NCBI GenBank assembly: GCA_008081305.1 | Contig: VMCP01000104.1 | Coordinates: 1-15,068, forward strand | Direction of reading: 5' to 3' | DNA: 15,068 nucleotides | DNA from: Bacteroidota bacterium | GTDB taxonomy: Bacteria > Bacteroidota > Bacteroidia > NS11-12g > UBA955 | Shown here: piece by piece, positions 7,319 through 14,254 of the stretch | Position numbering within the stretch: the stretch's first letter is position 1 | Layout: the number at the start of each line of letters is the position of its first letter | Notes under the pieces: model-generated | Told to the model about the DNA's origin: nothing | Database searches by the model: none | The model's input: only the letters and a program-made list of their open reading frames with translations | Made by a program: the position numbers and the translations under genes

Positions 7319-7951
7319 CTATTCCCCCCAACCCTGCGGATCAACAGCAAATGCCTTGATCTTGTTGATGTCCTCAGAAGAGATATATCCCTCTTCAGCG
7401 GCTACTTCTGATAATATATCGAAATTTGATAGTGTGTAAACCGGGATGTCCTCATCAGCAAATCTTCTCAAAGCGGAGGTAAACCCATACGTAAATAACG
7501 CCACCAAACCTATCACTTCAGCACCCTCTTTACGAACACCTTCTACTGCCTGCATGGAACTTTTACCCGTTGAAATAAGATCTTCTACCAATACAACCTT
7601 ATCACCTTTTTGGATTAATCCCTCTACCTGATTTTTCAACCCATGCTTTTTAGGCTCAGGTCTGACATAGGCATACGACATATCCAGCCTGTCTGCCGCC
7701 AACGCTCCATGTGCTATTCCAGCCGTTGCAATTCCTGCAATACGGTCAGCTTTTGGAAAAGAACTTCTGATTCTATCTGCTAAAGCCTGTGCCACAAAAT
7801 CTCGCACCACAGGAAAAGAAAGCACCATACGATTATCGCAATAAATAGGTGACTTTATACCGCTTGTCCAAGTAAATGGATCCGAAGGAGATAGCTTGAC
7901 AGCCTTTATTTCCAAGAGAAATTTTGCTAATTTTGCACTTTCGTTAGACAT
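7319..7951 (-). CDS. pyrE: orotate phosphoribosyltransferase
   Basis: A cytoplasmic enzyme that joins orotate and PRPP to make orotidine 5'-monophosphate, the fifth step of UMP synthesis. The 210 residues are a normal length. Visible signatures are the N-terminal orotate-binding hood with FTWTSGIKSPIYCDNR (26-41), the flexible catalytic loop RPEPKKHG (97-104), and the PRPP-binding motif VVLVEDLISTGKSS (119-132) with its two acidic residues Glu123-Asp124. The start is ATG at 7949-7951, inside the palindrome CATG that also supplies the ATG of the divergent NUDIX gene. Its promoter must therefore lie inside that gene, and a TAAGTTTG box is found there. A heptamer repeat array begins 3 nt after its stop codon. 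The identification is secure. Confidence 0.96.
   Translation of the reverse strand: MSNESAKLAKFLLEIKAVKLSPSDPFTWTSGIKSPIYCDNRMVLSFPVVRDFVAQALADRIRSSFPKADRIAGIATAGIAHGALAADRLDMSYAYVRPEPKKHGLKNQVEGLIQKGDKVVLVEDLISTGKSSMQAVEGVRKEGAEVIGLVALFTYGFTSALRRFADEDIPVYTLSNFDILSEVAAEEGYISSEDINKIKAFAVDPQGWGE
7928..7935 (+). promoter_or_regulatory. candidate -7 box (TAATTTTG) for the NUDIX gene, inside pyrE
   Basis: An exact TAnnTTTG match on the + strand, lying within the first codons of pyrE and ending 14 nt before the NUDIX ATG at 7950. The predicted leader is about 10 nt. No convincing -33 TTTG is present at the usual distance, so the assignment relies on the -7 box and on position. Confidence 0.5.
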
Positions 7952-8594
7952 GGAGTCGCAAACTTACAAAATCTACTTTAATGAGGGAGCCTTAATCATC
8001 ACGGATTCCCTAGATGCGTTAAAGGGTATTCCCAATTTGTATTTTATTGGTGATGAAGAGCTGCAGAAAAGCTTCAAAATTCTCATTAGTAGTGAGTCTT
8101 ATGGCAAAGCAATGACCTTTGGTTTAATGTGCCCAGATCCGAAAGCTACATTTGAAGAATTTGCCGAGGAATATATTGTCATACAAGCGGCAGGCGGACT
8201 CGTTTTCAACAAGAATTCTGAACTTCTAACCATCAAACGCAACGGTGTTTGGGATCTACCGAAAGGTAAAATTGAAAAATACGAAGACCAAAGAGCGGCA
8301 GCACTTCGTGAGGTAATGGAGGAAACAGGAATCAATCACATCAATATTTCTGAGAAAATTGGTGAAACCTATCACGCCTATTACGAAGATGAAGCTATCC
8401 TGTTAAAAGAAACCCACTGGTACAAAATGAACAGCCAAGGAAATCCAGGATTGACGCCACAAGAAGAGGAAGGTATCACAGAGGTAAAGTTTGCTGGGTT
8501 GGATTGGTTTGATTCCGAAGAGTTCAAAACCTACGCTAGTATCCGCGACATCATCAATCAGGCTAAATCCATGCCTGAATTAGAAATGCAATAA
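7950..8594 (+). CDS. NUDIX hydrolase with an extra N-terminal domain
   Basis: A 214-residue protein cleaving a nucleoside diphosphate linked to some other moiety; the substrate is unknown. The NUDIX box is perfect (G-x5-E-x7-R-E-U-x-E-E-x-G-U) at residues 106-128, from GKIEKYE to REVMEETGI, in a domain spanning about 75-205. The first 70 or so residues form a separate alpha/beta-looking segment that I cannot assign. A longer reading from a TTG at 7896 is possible, but ATG 7950 (MESQTYKIYF) is preferred: it follows a -7 box and the extra 18 residues would come from pyrE-coding DNA. A NUDIX gene beside pyrE is, from memory, a common arrangement in Flavobacteriia, suggesting a nucleotide-related role. 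Its stop codon abuts that of coaD, with no base between. Confidence 0.88.
   Translation: MESQTYKIYFNEGALIITDSLDALKGIPNLYFIGDEELQKSFKILISSESYGKAMTFGLMCPDPKATFEEFAEEYIVIQAAGGLVFNKNSELLTIKRNGVWDLPKGKIEKYEDQRAAALREVMEETGINHINISEKIGETYHAYYEDEAILLKETHWYKMNSQGNPGLTPQEEEGITEVKFAGLDWFDSEEFKTYASIRDIINQAKSMPELEMQ
7959..7966 (-). promoter_or_regulatory. candidate -7 box (TAAGTTTG) for pyrE, inside the NUDIX gene
   Basis: Read on the - strand, TAAGTTTG is an exact TAnnTTTG match. It lies within NUDIX codons 4-6 and ends 7 nt before the pyrE ATG, predicting a leader of about 3-4 nt. It mirrors the + strand box at 7928-7935. No clear -33 element is seen. Confidence 0.5.
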
Positions 8595-9059
8595 TCAGTC
8601 AATCTTGACTTGCTCGGGTAAATACTGAGCAAAATCTCCCTTATGAATGATCAAATCTCTCACTAAGGTACTTGAGATATAGCTCAATTCTGGAGAGCTC
8701 AAAACAAAAATCGTTTCAATTTTCCCCTGAAGATTTTTATTCAATTGTGCAATGTGCGATTCGTAGTCAAAATCGGTTCCATTTCTCAAACCTCTCAAAA
8801 TATATTGAGCATCAATTTGCTGACAATAGTCTACAGTTAACCCTTGATAATGATCTATTCTCACGTTGGATAAATGAGCGAATGACTCTTTCAGCCAAGT
8901 GGTGCGCTTTTCAAGGTCAAAAAGTGTCTTTTTATTGGAATTCACCCCTATTGCTACCACAACCTCGTCAAACAAATGAGAGCCTCTGGTGACAATATCC
9001 AAATGACCTTTTGTCACTGGGTCAAACGTTCCTGGAAAAACAGCTACTTTTTTAGTCAT
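8595..9059 (-). CDS. coaD: phosphopantetheine adenylyltransferase
   Basis: This enzyme transfers AMP from ATP to 4'-phosphopantetheine, giving dephospho-CoA, the penultimate step of coenzyme A synthesis. The 154 residues have the normal family length. Motifs seen: the nucleotidyltransferase TxGH motif as TKGH (16-19) after AVFPGTFDP, the RGLRNGTDFDYE segment (89-100) with the two conserved arginines, and the ISSTLVR signature (128-134). It is the third gene of the leftward cluster DUF3822-rsmD-coaD, and its start overlaps the rsmD 3' end by 8 nt. rsmD next to coaD is a widespread bacterial pairing. Its stop codon directly abuts the NUDIX stop codon. The identification is secure. Confidence 0.97.
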   Translation of the reverse strand: MTKKVAVFPGTFDPVTKGHLDIVTRGSHLFDEVVVAIGVNSNKKTLFDLEKRTTWLKESFAHLSNVRIDHYQGLTVDYCQQIDAQYILRGLRNGTDFDYESHIAQLNKNLQGKIETIFVLSSPELSYISSTLVRDLIIHKGDFAQYLPEQVKID

Positions 9060-9582
9060 TCGAAACGAAGATAGTAATACTTGTACTTCCGTATTCCTTT
9101 TTTAGTGTACCCTCTTGAGGAAAAACAAGCTGAGGGGCATGTTCTAATACAAATAAACCTCCTTTTTTTACATGAGGAAGTATCAAATCCGGGAGCTTTT
9201 GTATGTTAGGTAGATCATAAGGTGGATCCGCAAATACGATATCAAATAACTCGGTATTCTGAGACAAAAATGTAAAGACATTTCTCTTTTGGATTTTCCA
9301 ATTCTTAAACATTTCTGATTTGGATTGAACCTCTTTTTGATATTGGATATTTTTAAAATCCCGATCAACCGAAATCACCTCATCAGCACCGTAACTTAAA
9401 AACTCACCCGCTATGATACCAGACCCGCTGAATAGGTCTAAAACGCGGCAGCCATTTATTGTCCATCGGTGATTTAATAAATTAAAAAGACTCTCTCTTA
9501 CCCTATCTGTTGAGGGCCTTACGTGCGAGGCAAAACCTTTAGGATACGACCATCCACTTAATACTCCTCCGGTAATGCGCAT
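9052..9582 (-). CDS. rsmD: RsmD-family 16S rRNA (guanine-N2)-methyltransferase
   Basis: An S-adenosylmethionine-dependent methyltransferase that methylates G966 of 16S rRNA (E. coli numbering) on the small subunit. At 176 residues it is of typical length. The N-terminus MRITGGVLSG corresponds to the family's RIIGG opening; RPSTDRVRESLFNLL (22-36) is the RsmD-specific segment; VLDLFSGSG is the AdoMet-binding motif I; and ADPPYD carries the DPPY catalytic motif. Its 5' end overlaps the DUF3822 gene by 25 nt and its 3' end overlaps coaD by 8 nt, so all three are surely co-transcribed and probably translationally coupled. The long 5' overlap is unusual but the start is supported by the conserved N-terminus. 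Confidence 0.94.
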   Translation of the reverse strand: MRITGGVLSGWSYPKGFASHVRPSTDRVRESLFNLLNHRWTINGCRVLDLFSGSGIIAGEFLSYGADEVISVDRDFKNIQYQKEVQSKSEMFKNWKIQKRNVFTFLSQNTELFDIVFADPPYDLPNIQKLPDLILPHVKKGGLFVLEHAPQLVFPQEGTLKKEYGSTSITIFVSND

Positions 9583-10256
9583 TGAGGTAATTGATAGATG
9601 TATGCAGATATATGACCGAATGGAGATTGAGAATAGCCGGAGTACAACTCATTGCGATTTATGGATTGAGCGGTAAGTTGTAGCTTTTCAAGCTCGAATT
9701 CCAAGGCTTGCTGATTTTCCTCTTGGGCATCACCGTAAATCTTAAACGTCGTCTCGTGAAACGCACATTCCTGAGCGGAAGCCAAAATAAAATAAAGAAC
9801 TTCTTGTACGCCAGTAACCGAATACAAATTTGCCATTTGTAATTGACCCTGCTTAAATGCAGCCACGTAAAGCACTTGACCATGCCACCAATACAGAACC
9901 AAACGAGGGTTTCGTTGGGCTATTTCTTTTCCCTTGAGATAAATACTTTGAAATAGATGTTGCCTGTTCTTGCCCTTGTAAACCAAATAAATGCCATCAT
10001 CAAGTAACACCTTGGTATCCATGGTTATACCCTGTGGACCGGAACCTAAAAACGGCTCAGGAATAACGTGAAATGGGCGATCCCATAAAACATGACGACC
10101 CTTTTTATCAATGGCTTTTTTGTGATTGATGATGTGTTCATTCACTACAGAAGGAGAACCAAAACCCATAACATGATGAAGGTCATCGTGTTTAACCGTG
10201 AAATAAAGATTGGAATCACTTTTGTCGTTCTGTATGAATTCCCACTCAGTGGACAT
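9558..10256 (-). CDS. DUF3822-family protein
   Basis: A 232-residue protein of unknown function, recognised as DUF3822 by overall sequence and by its place directly upstream of rsmD and coaD, an arrangement I recall from other Bacteroidota. No signal peptide or membrane segment is evident, so it is probably cytoplasmic. It contains a Trp/Tyr-rich stretch, RLVLYWWHGQVLYVAAF, and a YGDAQEENQQ segment. The start is placed at the ATG at 10254-10256 (MSTEWEFIQN). An in-frame GTG at 10287-10289 would add 11 residues but lies very close to the divergent peptidase gene and has no support. A one-mismatch -7 box sits 4 nt before the ATG. Given its fixed position it may help ribosome or tRNA maturation or CoA metabolism, but this is only inference from context. 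Confidence 0.78.
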   Translation of the reverse strand: MSTEWEFIQNDKSDSNLYFTVKHDDLHHVMGFGSPSVVNEHIINHKKAIDKKGRHVLWDRPFHVIPEPFLGSGPQGITMDTKVLLDDGIYLVYKGKNRQHLFQSIYLKGKEIAQRNPRLVLYWWHGQVLYVAAFKQGQLQMANLYSVTGVQEVLYFILASAQECAFHETTFKIYGDAQEENQQALEFELEKLQLTAQSINRNELYSGYSQSPFGHISAYIYQLPQCALPEEY

Positions 10257-10260
10257 AATA

Positions 10261-10305
10261 CAAAAGTCCGTATTCCCTACGTCATCCACAAATTTTCTAT
10301 CTTGC
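10261..10305. promoter_or_regulatory. divergent promoter region between the DUF3822 cluster and the M1 peptidase operon (weak boxes)
   Basis: The gap 10257-10309 is 53 bases. On the - strand GACTTTTG (10268 to 10261) has one mismatch to TAnnTTTG and ends 4 nt before the DUF3822 ATG. On the + strand TATCTTGC (10298-10305) resembles TAnnTTTG with one T missing and lies 4 nt before the ATG at 10310. Both are weak individually; the position next to the start codon matches the stronger boxes elsewhere in the window. Confidence 0.25.
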
Positions 10306-10309
10306 AGTC

Positions 10310-13300
10310 ATGTTGCGAAATTTGTTGATGGCAGTCATTCTGCTATCCACGACGGGAGTAAAATCCCAATACCAATTCCAAAATAATTATCGTTCCAGTC
10401 AAAATTCCCTCTATTGGAAAAACCACAAACCATATGAAGGATATTGGCAACAAGATGTTTATTATCAAATACAAGCCGAACTCAATGATTCTACTGAGTC
10501 TATTCACGGGAAAATGCGATTGGTATATTACAATAATTCGCCAAAATCATTGACCGAAGCGTACTTTCATCTGTATCAGAATTCCACCCTTAAAAATGGC
10601 CTTACCGACAAACTATATCAACTGAATAAAGTGCCAACCGTTTTTGGTAAATATGAATCAAACGGATTAGGTACCGTTGTGAAAAATGTTGTATTCAACG
10701 GTAAAAAAACGCAACATTTTATCGATTACACCATCATGGGTGTTAAACTGCCTGAGCCTATTGAACCTGGCGATTCAGCTGTGTTTGAAATGGAATTTAT
10801 TACATTTTTTGATCGAGGTTCAATCCGAAGAAGAATGAAAGTATTTGATCATCATGGAGTGAAGCACTTCAACGGTGTTCATTGGTACCCTCGCATCTGC
10901 GCTTACGATAGAAAGTTCACTTGGGAAACAGCGCAGCACCTAGAAAAAGAGTTTTACGGTGATTTTGGTTGTTACGATGTCACCCTCACCTTGCCAAAGC
11001 ACTACATTGTCGAAGCAACGGGAACCCTTCAAAACAAAGAAGAAGCCTTACCTGCTGAACTACGTAGTAAAATTGATATCATACGATTTAAAAACAAACC
11101 CGTTGGATCCGAACCTAGTGTAGTCATTAAACCTTCTAGAGAAACTAAAACATGGCATTTTCATGCCAATAATGTGCACGATTTCGCATGGACAGCTGAC
11201 CCAACATACAGGATGAGTGAATACACATGGAGCGGAATCAAATGCGTGGCACTTGCGATGGAAAGCAATGCTGGAAAATGGCAAGAAACAGCAAAATACA
11301 CAGCAAGCGTTATAGCCCTTTACAGCAATGCATTTGGTAAATATGAATATCCAAAAATAGTGGTAGCTGATGCTGCCGATGGAATGGAATACCCGATGCT
11401 AACCCTTTGCGGTGGTACGTATCCTAGTCATCGAAGCTTGATCGCACATGAGGTGGGACACAACTGGTTTATGGGTATGTTGGGAAGCAATGAAACCTAT
11501 CGGGCCGCTTTAGATGAAGGTTTCACACAGTACCTCACTGGATTTGCTATGAGGCACTTGAAAATTGAACCTTACCCCGAGTATCGACGGGTTTACGCAG
11601 GATATATTTATGCAGCGATGGATGCAAAAGATGTCCCCTTGAATACCCATAGTAATGAGTTTGGAGATGCCATAAGACATGGCGGTGGATACGGCCAGGC
11701 TTATTATAAATCAGCCACCATGTTACACAACTTGAAATATTATTTGGGTGACTCGATCTTTTTTAAGGCCATGCAAGATTATGTGAGTAGGTGGAAAATT
11801 GCACATCCTTACGTGGAAGACTTCCGAAACAGCATCATTCAGTCTTCACAAACCGACTTAAATAAGTTTTTTGATCAGTGGTTTGAAAGCAAAGATTTCA
11901 TTGATTATGGAATAAAAAAAGTGAAACGCATTAGTGATACGGCCTACAGAATCACCATTAAACGAAAAGGAAACCTTGTGATGCCGGTTCACTTAGACGT
12001 TATGGTAGAGAATAAGGGAAAATCTAAAGGACAAAAACCTTGGAAAATCACACAAATAAATATCCCAAACTCATATTTTAATCACCCCGAAAGATCCAAC
12101 ACCACGGTTTGGCATAGTTGGGGCAAACTGAATAGAGAATACGATTTAGAAATAGAAGTTGATCCAACAGAAAGAATAAAGCAAATATGGATTGACCCAA
12201 GTGGCGAAATGGCCGATATATATCGACCCGATAATGTTTGGAAAGGAAGAACTCAATGGCGTTTTGATTTGGGTAACGGAAATAATCCCAGCTATTTGGG
12301 TTCCTATCAAGGTTTATGGAGGCCAGCCCTTCGATACAATCAATACAACGGTTGGTTAATTGGTGCAATGCTAAGCGGGCAATACGCGGAACGCAAGAAT
12401 AATTTTGAACTAATGCTCCTGAGCGCCCCTTTTCAGCATCCCAATCAAGATCAAGTTATACAATATCAATCTCAACTATTGAGTGGTTGGTTTAATTGGA
12501 GCACCAAATTACGAACGGGTGGAACCTACTTTGCCAAAGCCATCGCCTACAATCAGCGATTATTTGCCAAAATGGGCTGGAAAATGAATATTCAAAACCA
12601 TGAGTTTGGGATGTACGGATTGCATCTTCAAGGATTGCAAGGGAATAGATCCCGTGAAATAATCAAGGGGAATAATTGGAATTGGAGTCCTGCACATTTT
12701 AATGAATATGCTTATCGGGGTTATGTGAATGGGATTAGCCAGTGGAACAATCGAAGCAATATAAGCATGAACCTGTTTTGGAATATGCAATACCAAGCCT
12801 TTGGTAAAATGGGTAACATTCGATTGAACACACGCATGTCTTCACCTTGGAGTGAAACGCAGTTTGGCTTTGTAAATATCGAATGGAAACATCAACAGCC
12901 TGTAGGAAAAACCCTAATCAAGAGCCGCATATTTAGTCAGTTAGGTGGCGGAAATAATCCATCCGCCGAGTCGGCATTGTACGCAGCAGCAGCCAATCCA
13001 GAACAAGCGTTTGAAAATCGCCTCATGCGTGATTTTAGCGCCATTGCTTATAACCCAGTGTATATCATGGAAAGCTATCCACCACAGCGAGAAATCGCCC
13101 CTCAATATTTGCATTATGCGGGTGGACTTAACCTGAGAGGATATAATGGAAGAGTCTTAGGGTTCCAATCAAACGATACCACACTTGCATTTTTTAGAGG
13201 AGCTAGCGGCGCTTCGGTAAATCTGAATTGGGAATATGGAAACCTATTTAAAGGCCTCTTTAGGAATCGTTTCATCAAATTAAACCCTTATGTTTTCACG

Positions 13301-13543
13301 GATGCTGGGATCATTGCTATTCCACTAAAAGAGCAACACATCAGCCCACTTTTAGTTGATGCTGGTTTAGGCTTTGAGTTCAAATTTTATAAGCTATCGA
13401 GATTGATCACAAATAATTTCGCTCAGCAAACCAAACCCATCAGCATACGATTGGATTTACCTTTGTTTTTAAATCGCACCCAAACATCCACAGAGAATCC
13501 ATTTAGTTTCCGTTGGATGCTTGGTTTAAACGCTTCTTTTTAA
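10310..13543 (+). CDS. exported M1-family metallopeptidase fused to a C-terminal Omp85-like outer-membrane beta-barrel
   Basis: A 1077-residue protein. Residues 1-19 are a signal peptide (MLRNLLMAVILLSTTGVKS). About 45-300 is the N-terminal beta-domain of M1 peptidases. The zinc site is HEVGH (380-384) with Glu403 exactly 18 residues further, in LDEGFTQY. Tyr465 in AYYKSA fits the catalytic tyrosine. The exopeptidase motif is GMEYP (358-362) instead of GAMEN. A beta-rich segment runs to about 640. The remaining ~430 residues are not part of ordinary M1 enzymes: they are amphipathic, Gly/Asn/Trp/Tyr-rich beta-strands with GGLNLRGY (938-945), YVFTDAG (994-1000), DAGLGFEFKF (1017-1026), ISIRLDLPL (1044-1052) and a terminal Phe. 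These resemble the late-barrel motifs of Omp85/BamA-type proteins (RGY/RGF, FxDaG, C-terminal beta-signal). No POTRA domain is evident. I infer a peptidase anchored at the outer membrane by its own barrel. The next gene starts with no gap. Peptidase call firm; barrel family about 0.7. Confidence 0.88.
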   Translation: MLRNLLMAVILLSTTGVKSQYQFQNNYRSSQNSLYWKNHKPYEGYWQQDVYYQIQAELNDSTESIHGKMRLVYYNNSPKSLTEAYFHLYQNSTLKNGLTDKLYQLNKVPTVFGKYESNGLGTVVKNVVFNGKKTQHFIDYTIMGVKLPEPIEPGDSAVFEMEFITFFDRGSIRRRMKVFDHHGVKHFNGVHWYPRICAYDRKFTWETAQHLEKEFYGDFGCYDVTLTLPKHYIVEATGTLQNKEEALPAELRSKIDIIRFKNKPVGSEPSVVIKPSRETKTWHFHANNVHDFAWTADPTYRMSEYTWSGIKCVALAMESNAGKWQETAKYTASVIALYSNAFGKYEYPKIVVADAADGMEYPMLTLCGGTYPSHRSLIAHEVGHNWFMGMLGSNETYRAALDEGFTQYLTGFAMRHLKIEPYPEYRRVYAGYIYAAMDAKDVPLNTHSNEFGDAIRHGGGYGQAYYKSATMLHNLKYYLGDSIFFKAMQDYVSRWKIAHPYVEDFRNSIIQSSQTDLNKFFDQWFESKDFIDYGIKKVKRISDTAYRITIKRKGNLVMPVHLDVMVENKGKSKGQKPWKITQINIPNSYFNHPERSNTTVWHSWGKLNREYDLEIEVDPTERIKQIWIDPSGEMADIYRPDNVWKGRTQWRFDLGNGNNPSYLGSYQGLWRPALRYNQYNGWLIGAMLSGQYAERKNNFELMLLSAPFQHPNQDQVIQYQSQLLSGWFNWSTKLRTGGTYFAKAIAYNQRLFAKMGWKMNIQNHEFGMYGLHLQGLQGNRSREIIKGNNWNWSPAHFNEYAYRGYVNGISQWNNRSNISMNLFWNMQYQAFGKMGNIRLNTRMSSPWSETQFGFVNIEWKHQQPVGKTLIKSRIFSQLGGGNNPSAESALYAAAANPEQAFENRLMRDFSAIAYNPVYIMESYPPQREIAPQYLHYAGGLNLRGYNGRVLGFQSNDTTLAFFRGASGASVNLNWEYGNLFKGLFRNRFIKLNPYVFTDAGIIAIPLKEQHISPLLVDAGLGFEFKFYKLSRLITNNFAQQTKPISIRLDLPLFLNRTQTSTENPFSFRWMLGLNASF

Positions 13544-14227
13544 ATGAGATCTCTTTATAAGGCAATATCATATTTGACGTATCCAGCACTTTGGGGTACG
13601 GTTGGAATTGGACTGTATTCATATAATACAGAGCACTTTACTCAGAATATGATTTTAAGTGCATTGCTACATTCGTTAATTCCCTTATTGTTTGTATTGA
13701 TCATGGTGAAACTTAAAAAGTTTGACTCCATTGAACTACCAAATGTTAAACACAGAAGTTGGGTGGTATTGTTTTCTTTGGGATGTGCTTTCGTCTTTCA
13801 GCAAGTAGTAGCTCAACAATTTATTAGTTCAGAATCTTTGGAAGTGGCGAATGTTAAAGTTTTAGAACGAAACCACGGTTTGATGGTTTTTAGTCAATTG
13901 ATTTTAGTTTCTCTTCTCACCCAATGGCTCTTTAATAGAAAGGAATATAAAATCAGTATTCATATTTTATCGTTCACCGGATTTGTTACCCATTTTTTAG
14001 TGAGTAGCTTGGTCTTCGCTCAAGATGCAGTTATTCCCCAAAACTGGATCAATAACCCCATTTTATGGATTGGATCTGTCGGGTTGTTGGTTTTAGTGGG
14101 CATATCTCGATATAAATTAAAATCGCATAAATTAGATGAATTGCTCACCGGCTTTTTAATGGGGATATCTATTGTCTTCATCAATTTATACGCATATCAT
14201 GAATGGGGCTGGAAGATGTTCCAGTAG
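13544..14227 (+). CDS. polytopic inner-membrane protein, possibly distant PAP2-like, function unknown
   Basis: A 227-residue hydrophobic protein with about six predicted membrane segments (near residues 10-27, 36-56, 72-90, 112-130, 139-158, 172-187, plus a C-terminal one at 203-218). I do not recognise it firmly. Two places recall Bacteroidota membrane proteins distantly related to PAP2 phosphatases: the basic loop after the second segment (ELPNVKHRSWVV) and the C-terminal RYKLKSHKLDELLTGFLMG (189-207), which has the R...H...E...G...G spacing of such proteins. The full PAP2 catalytic signature (KxxxxxxRP, PSGH, SRxxxxxHxxxD) is not present, so enzymatic activity is doubtful. Its ATG follows directly on the TAA of the M1 peptidase-barrel gene, so the two are one transcript and probably translationally coupled. 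This is the only evidence for a shared role. Confidence 0.8.
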   Translation: MRSLYKAISYLTYPALWGTVGIGLYSYNTEHFTQNMILSALLHSLIPLLFVLIMVKLKKFDSIELPNVKHRSWVVLFSLGCAFVFQQVVAQQFISSESLEVANVKVLERNHGLMVFSQLILVSLLTQWLFNRKEYKISIHILSFTGFVTHFLVSSLVFAQDAVIPQNWINNPILWIGSVGLLVLVGISRYKLKSHKLDELLTGFLMGISIVFINLYAYHEWGWKMFQ

Positions 14228-14241
14228 CTTTTCATTTTTGT

Positions 14242-14249
14242 TACCTTTG
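14242..14249 (+). promoter_or_regulatory. candidate -7 box (TACCTTTG) for the enoyl-CoA hydratase-family gene
   Basis: An exact TAnnTTTG match that ends only 5 nt before the ATG at 14255, predicting a leaderless or nearly leaderless mRNA. A TTTG at 14237-14240 lies directly against it and is too close to serve as -33. The 27-base gap after the previous gene means this gene might also be read through from upstream. Confidence 0.5.
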
Positions 14250-14254
14250 AAAAC

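Noticed and set aside
7896..7949. Longer NUDIX reading frame starting at TTG 7896
   Set aside because: The extra 18 residues overlap pyrE antisense, the ATG at 7950 gives a normal N-terminus, and a -7 box lies between the two candidate starts.
8672..8992. 106-codon + strand frame antisense to coaD
   Set aside because: Shadow of the coaD reading frame; low-complexity composition and no motif.
10257..10289. Longer DUF3822 frame starting at GTG 10289
   Set aside because: A GTG deep in the short divergent promoter region, followed by a plausible ATG at 10256; the added 11 residues have no recognisable conservation.
12078..12368. 96-codon - strand frame inside the M1 peptidase-barrel gene
   Set aside because: Antisense to a continuous 1077-codon frame; no signal peptide, motif or promoter of its own.
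13544..14227. Functional PAP2 phosphatase
   Set aside because: Only the R...H...E spacing near the C-terminus recalls PAP2; the KxxxxxxRP and PSGH motifs are missing.
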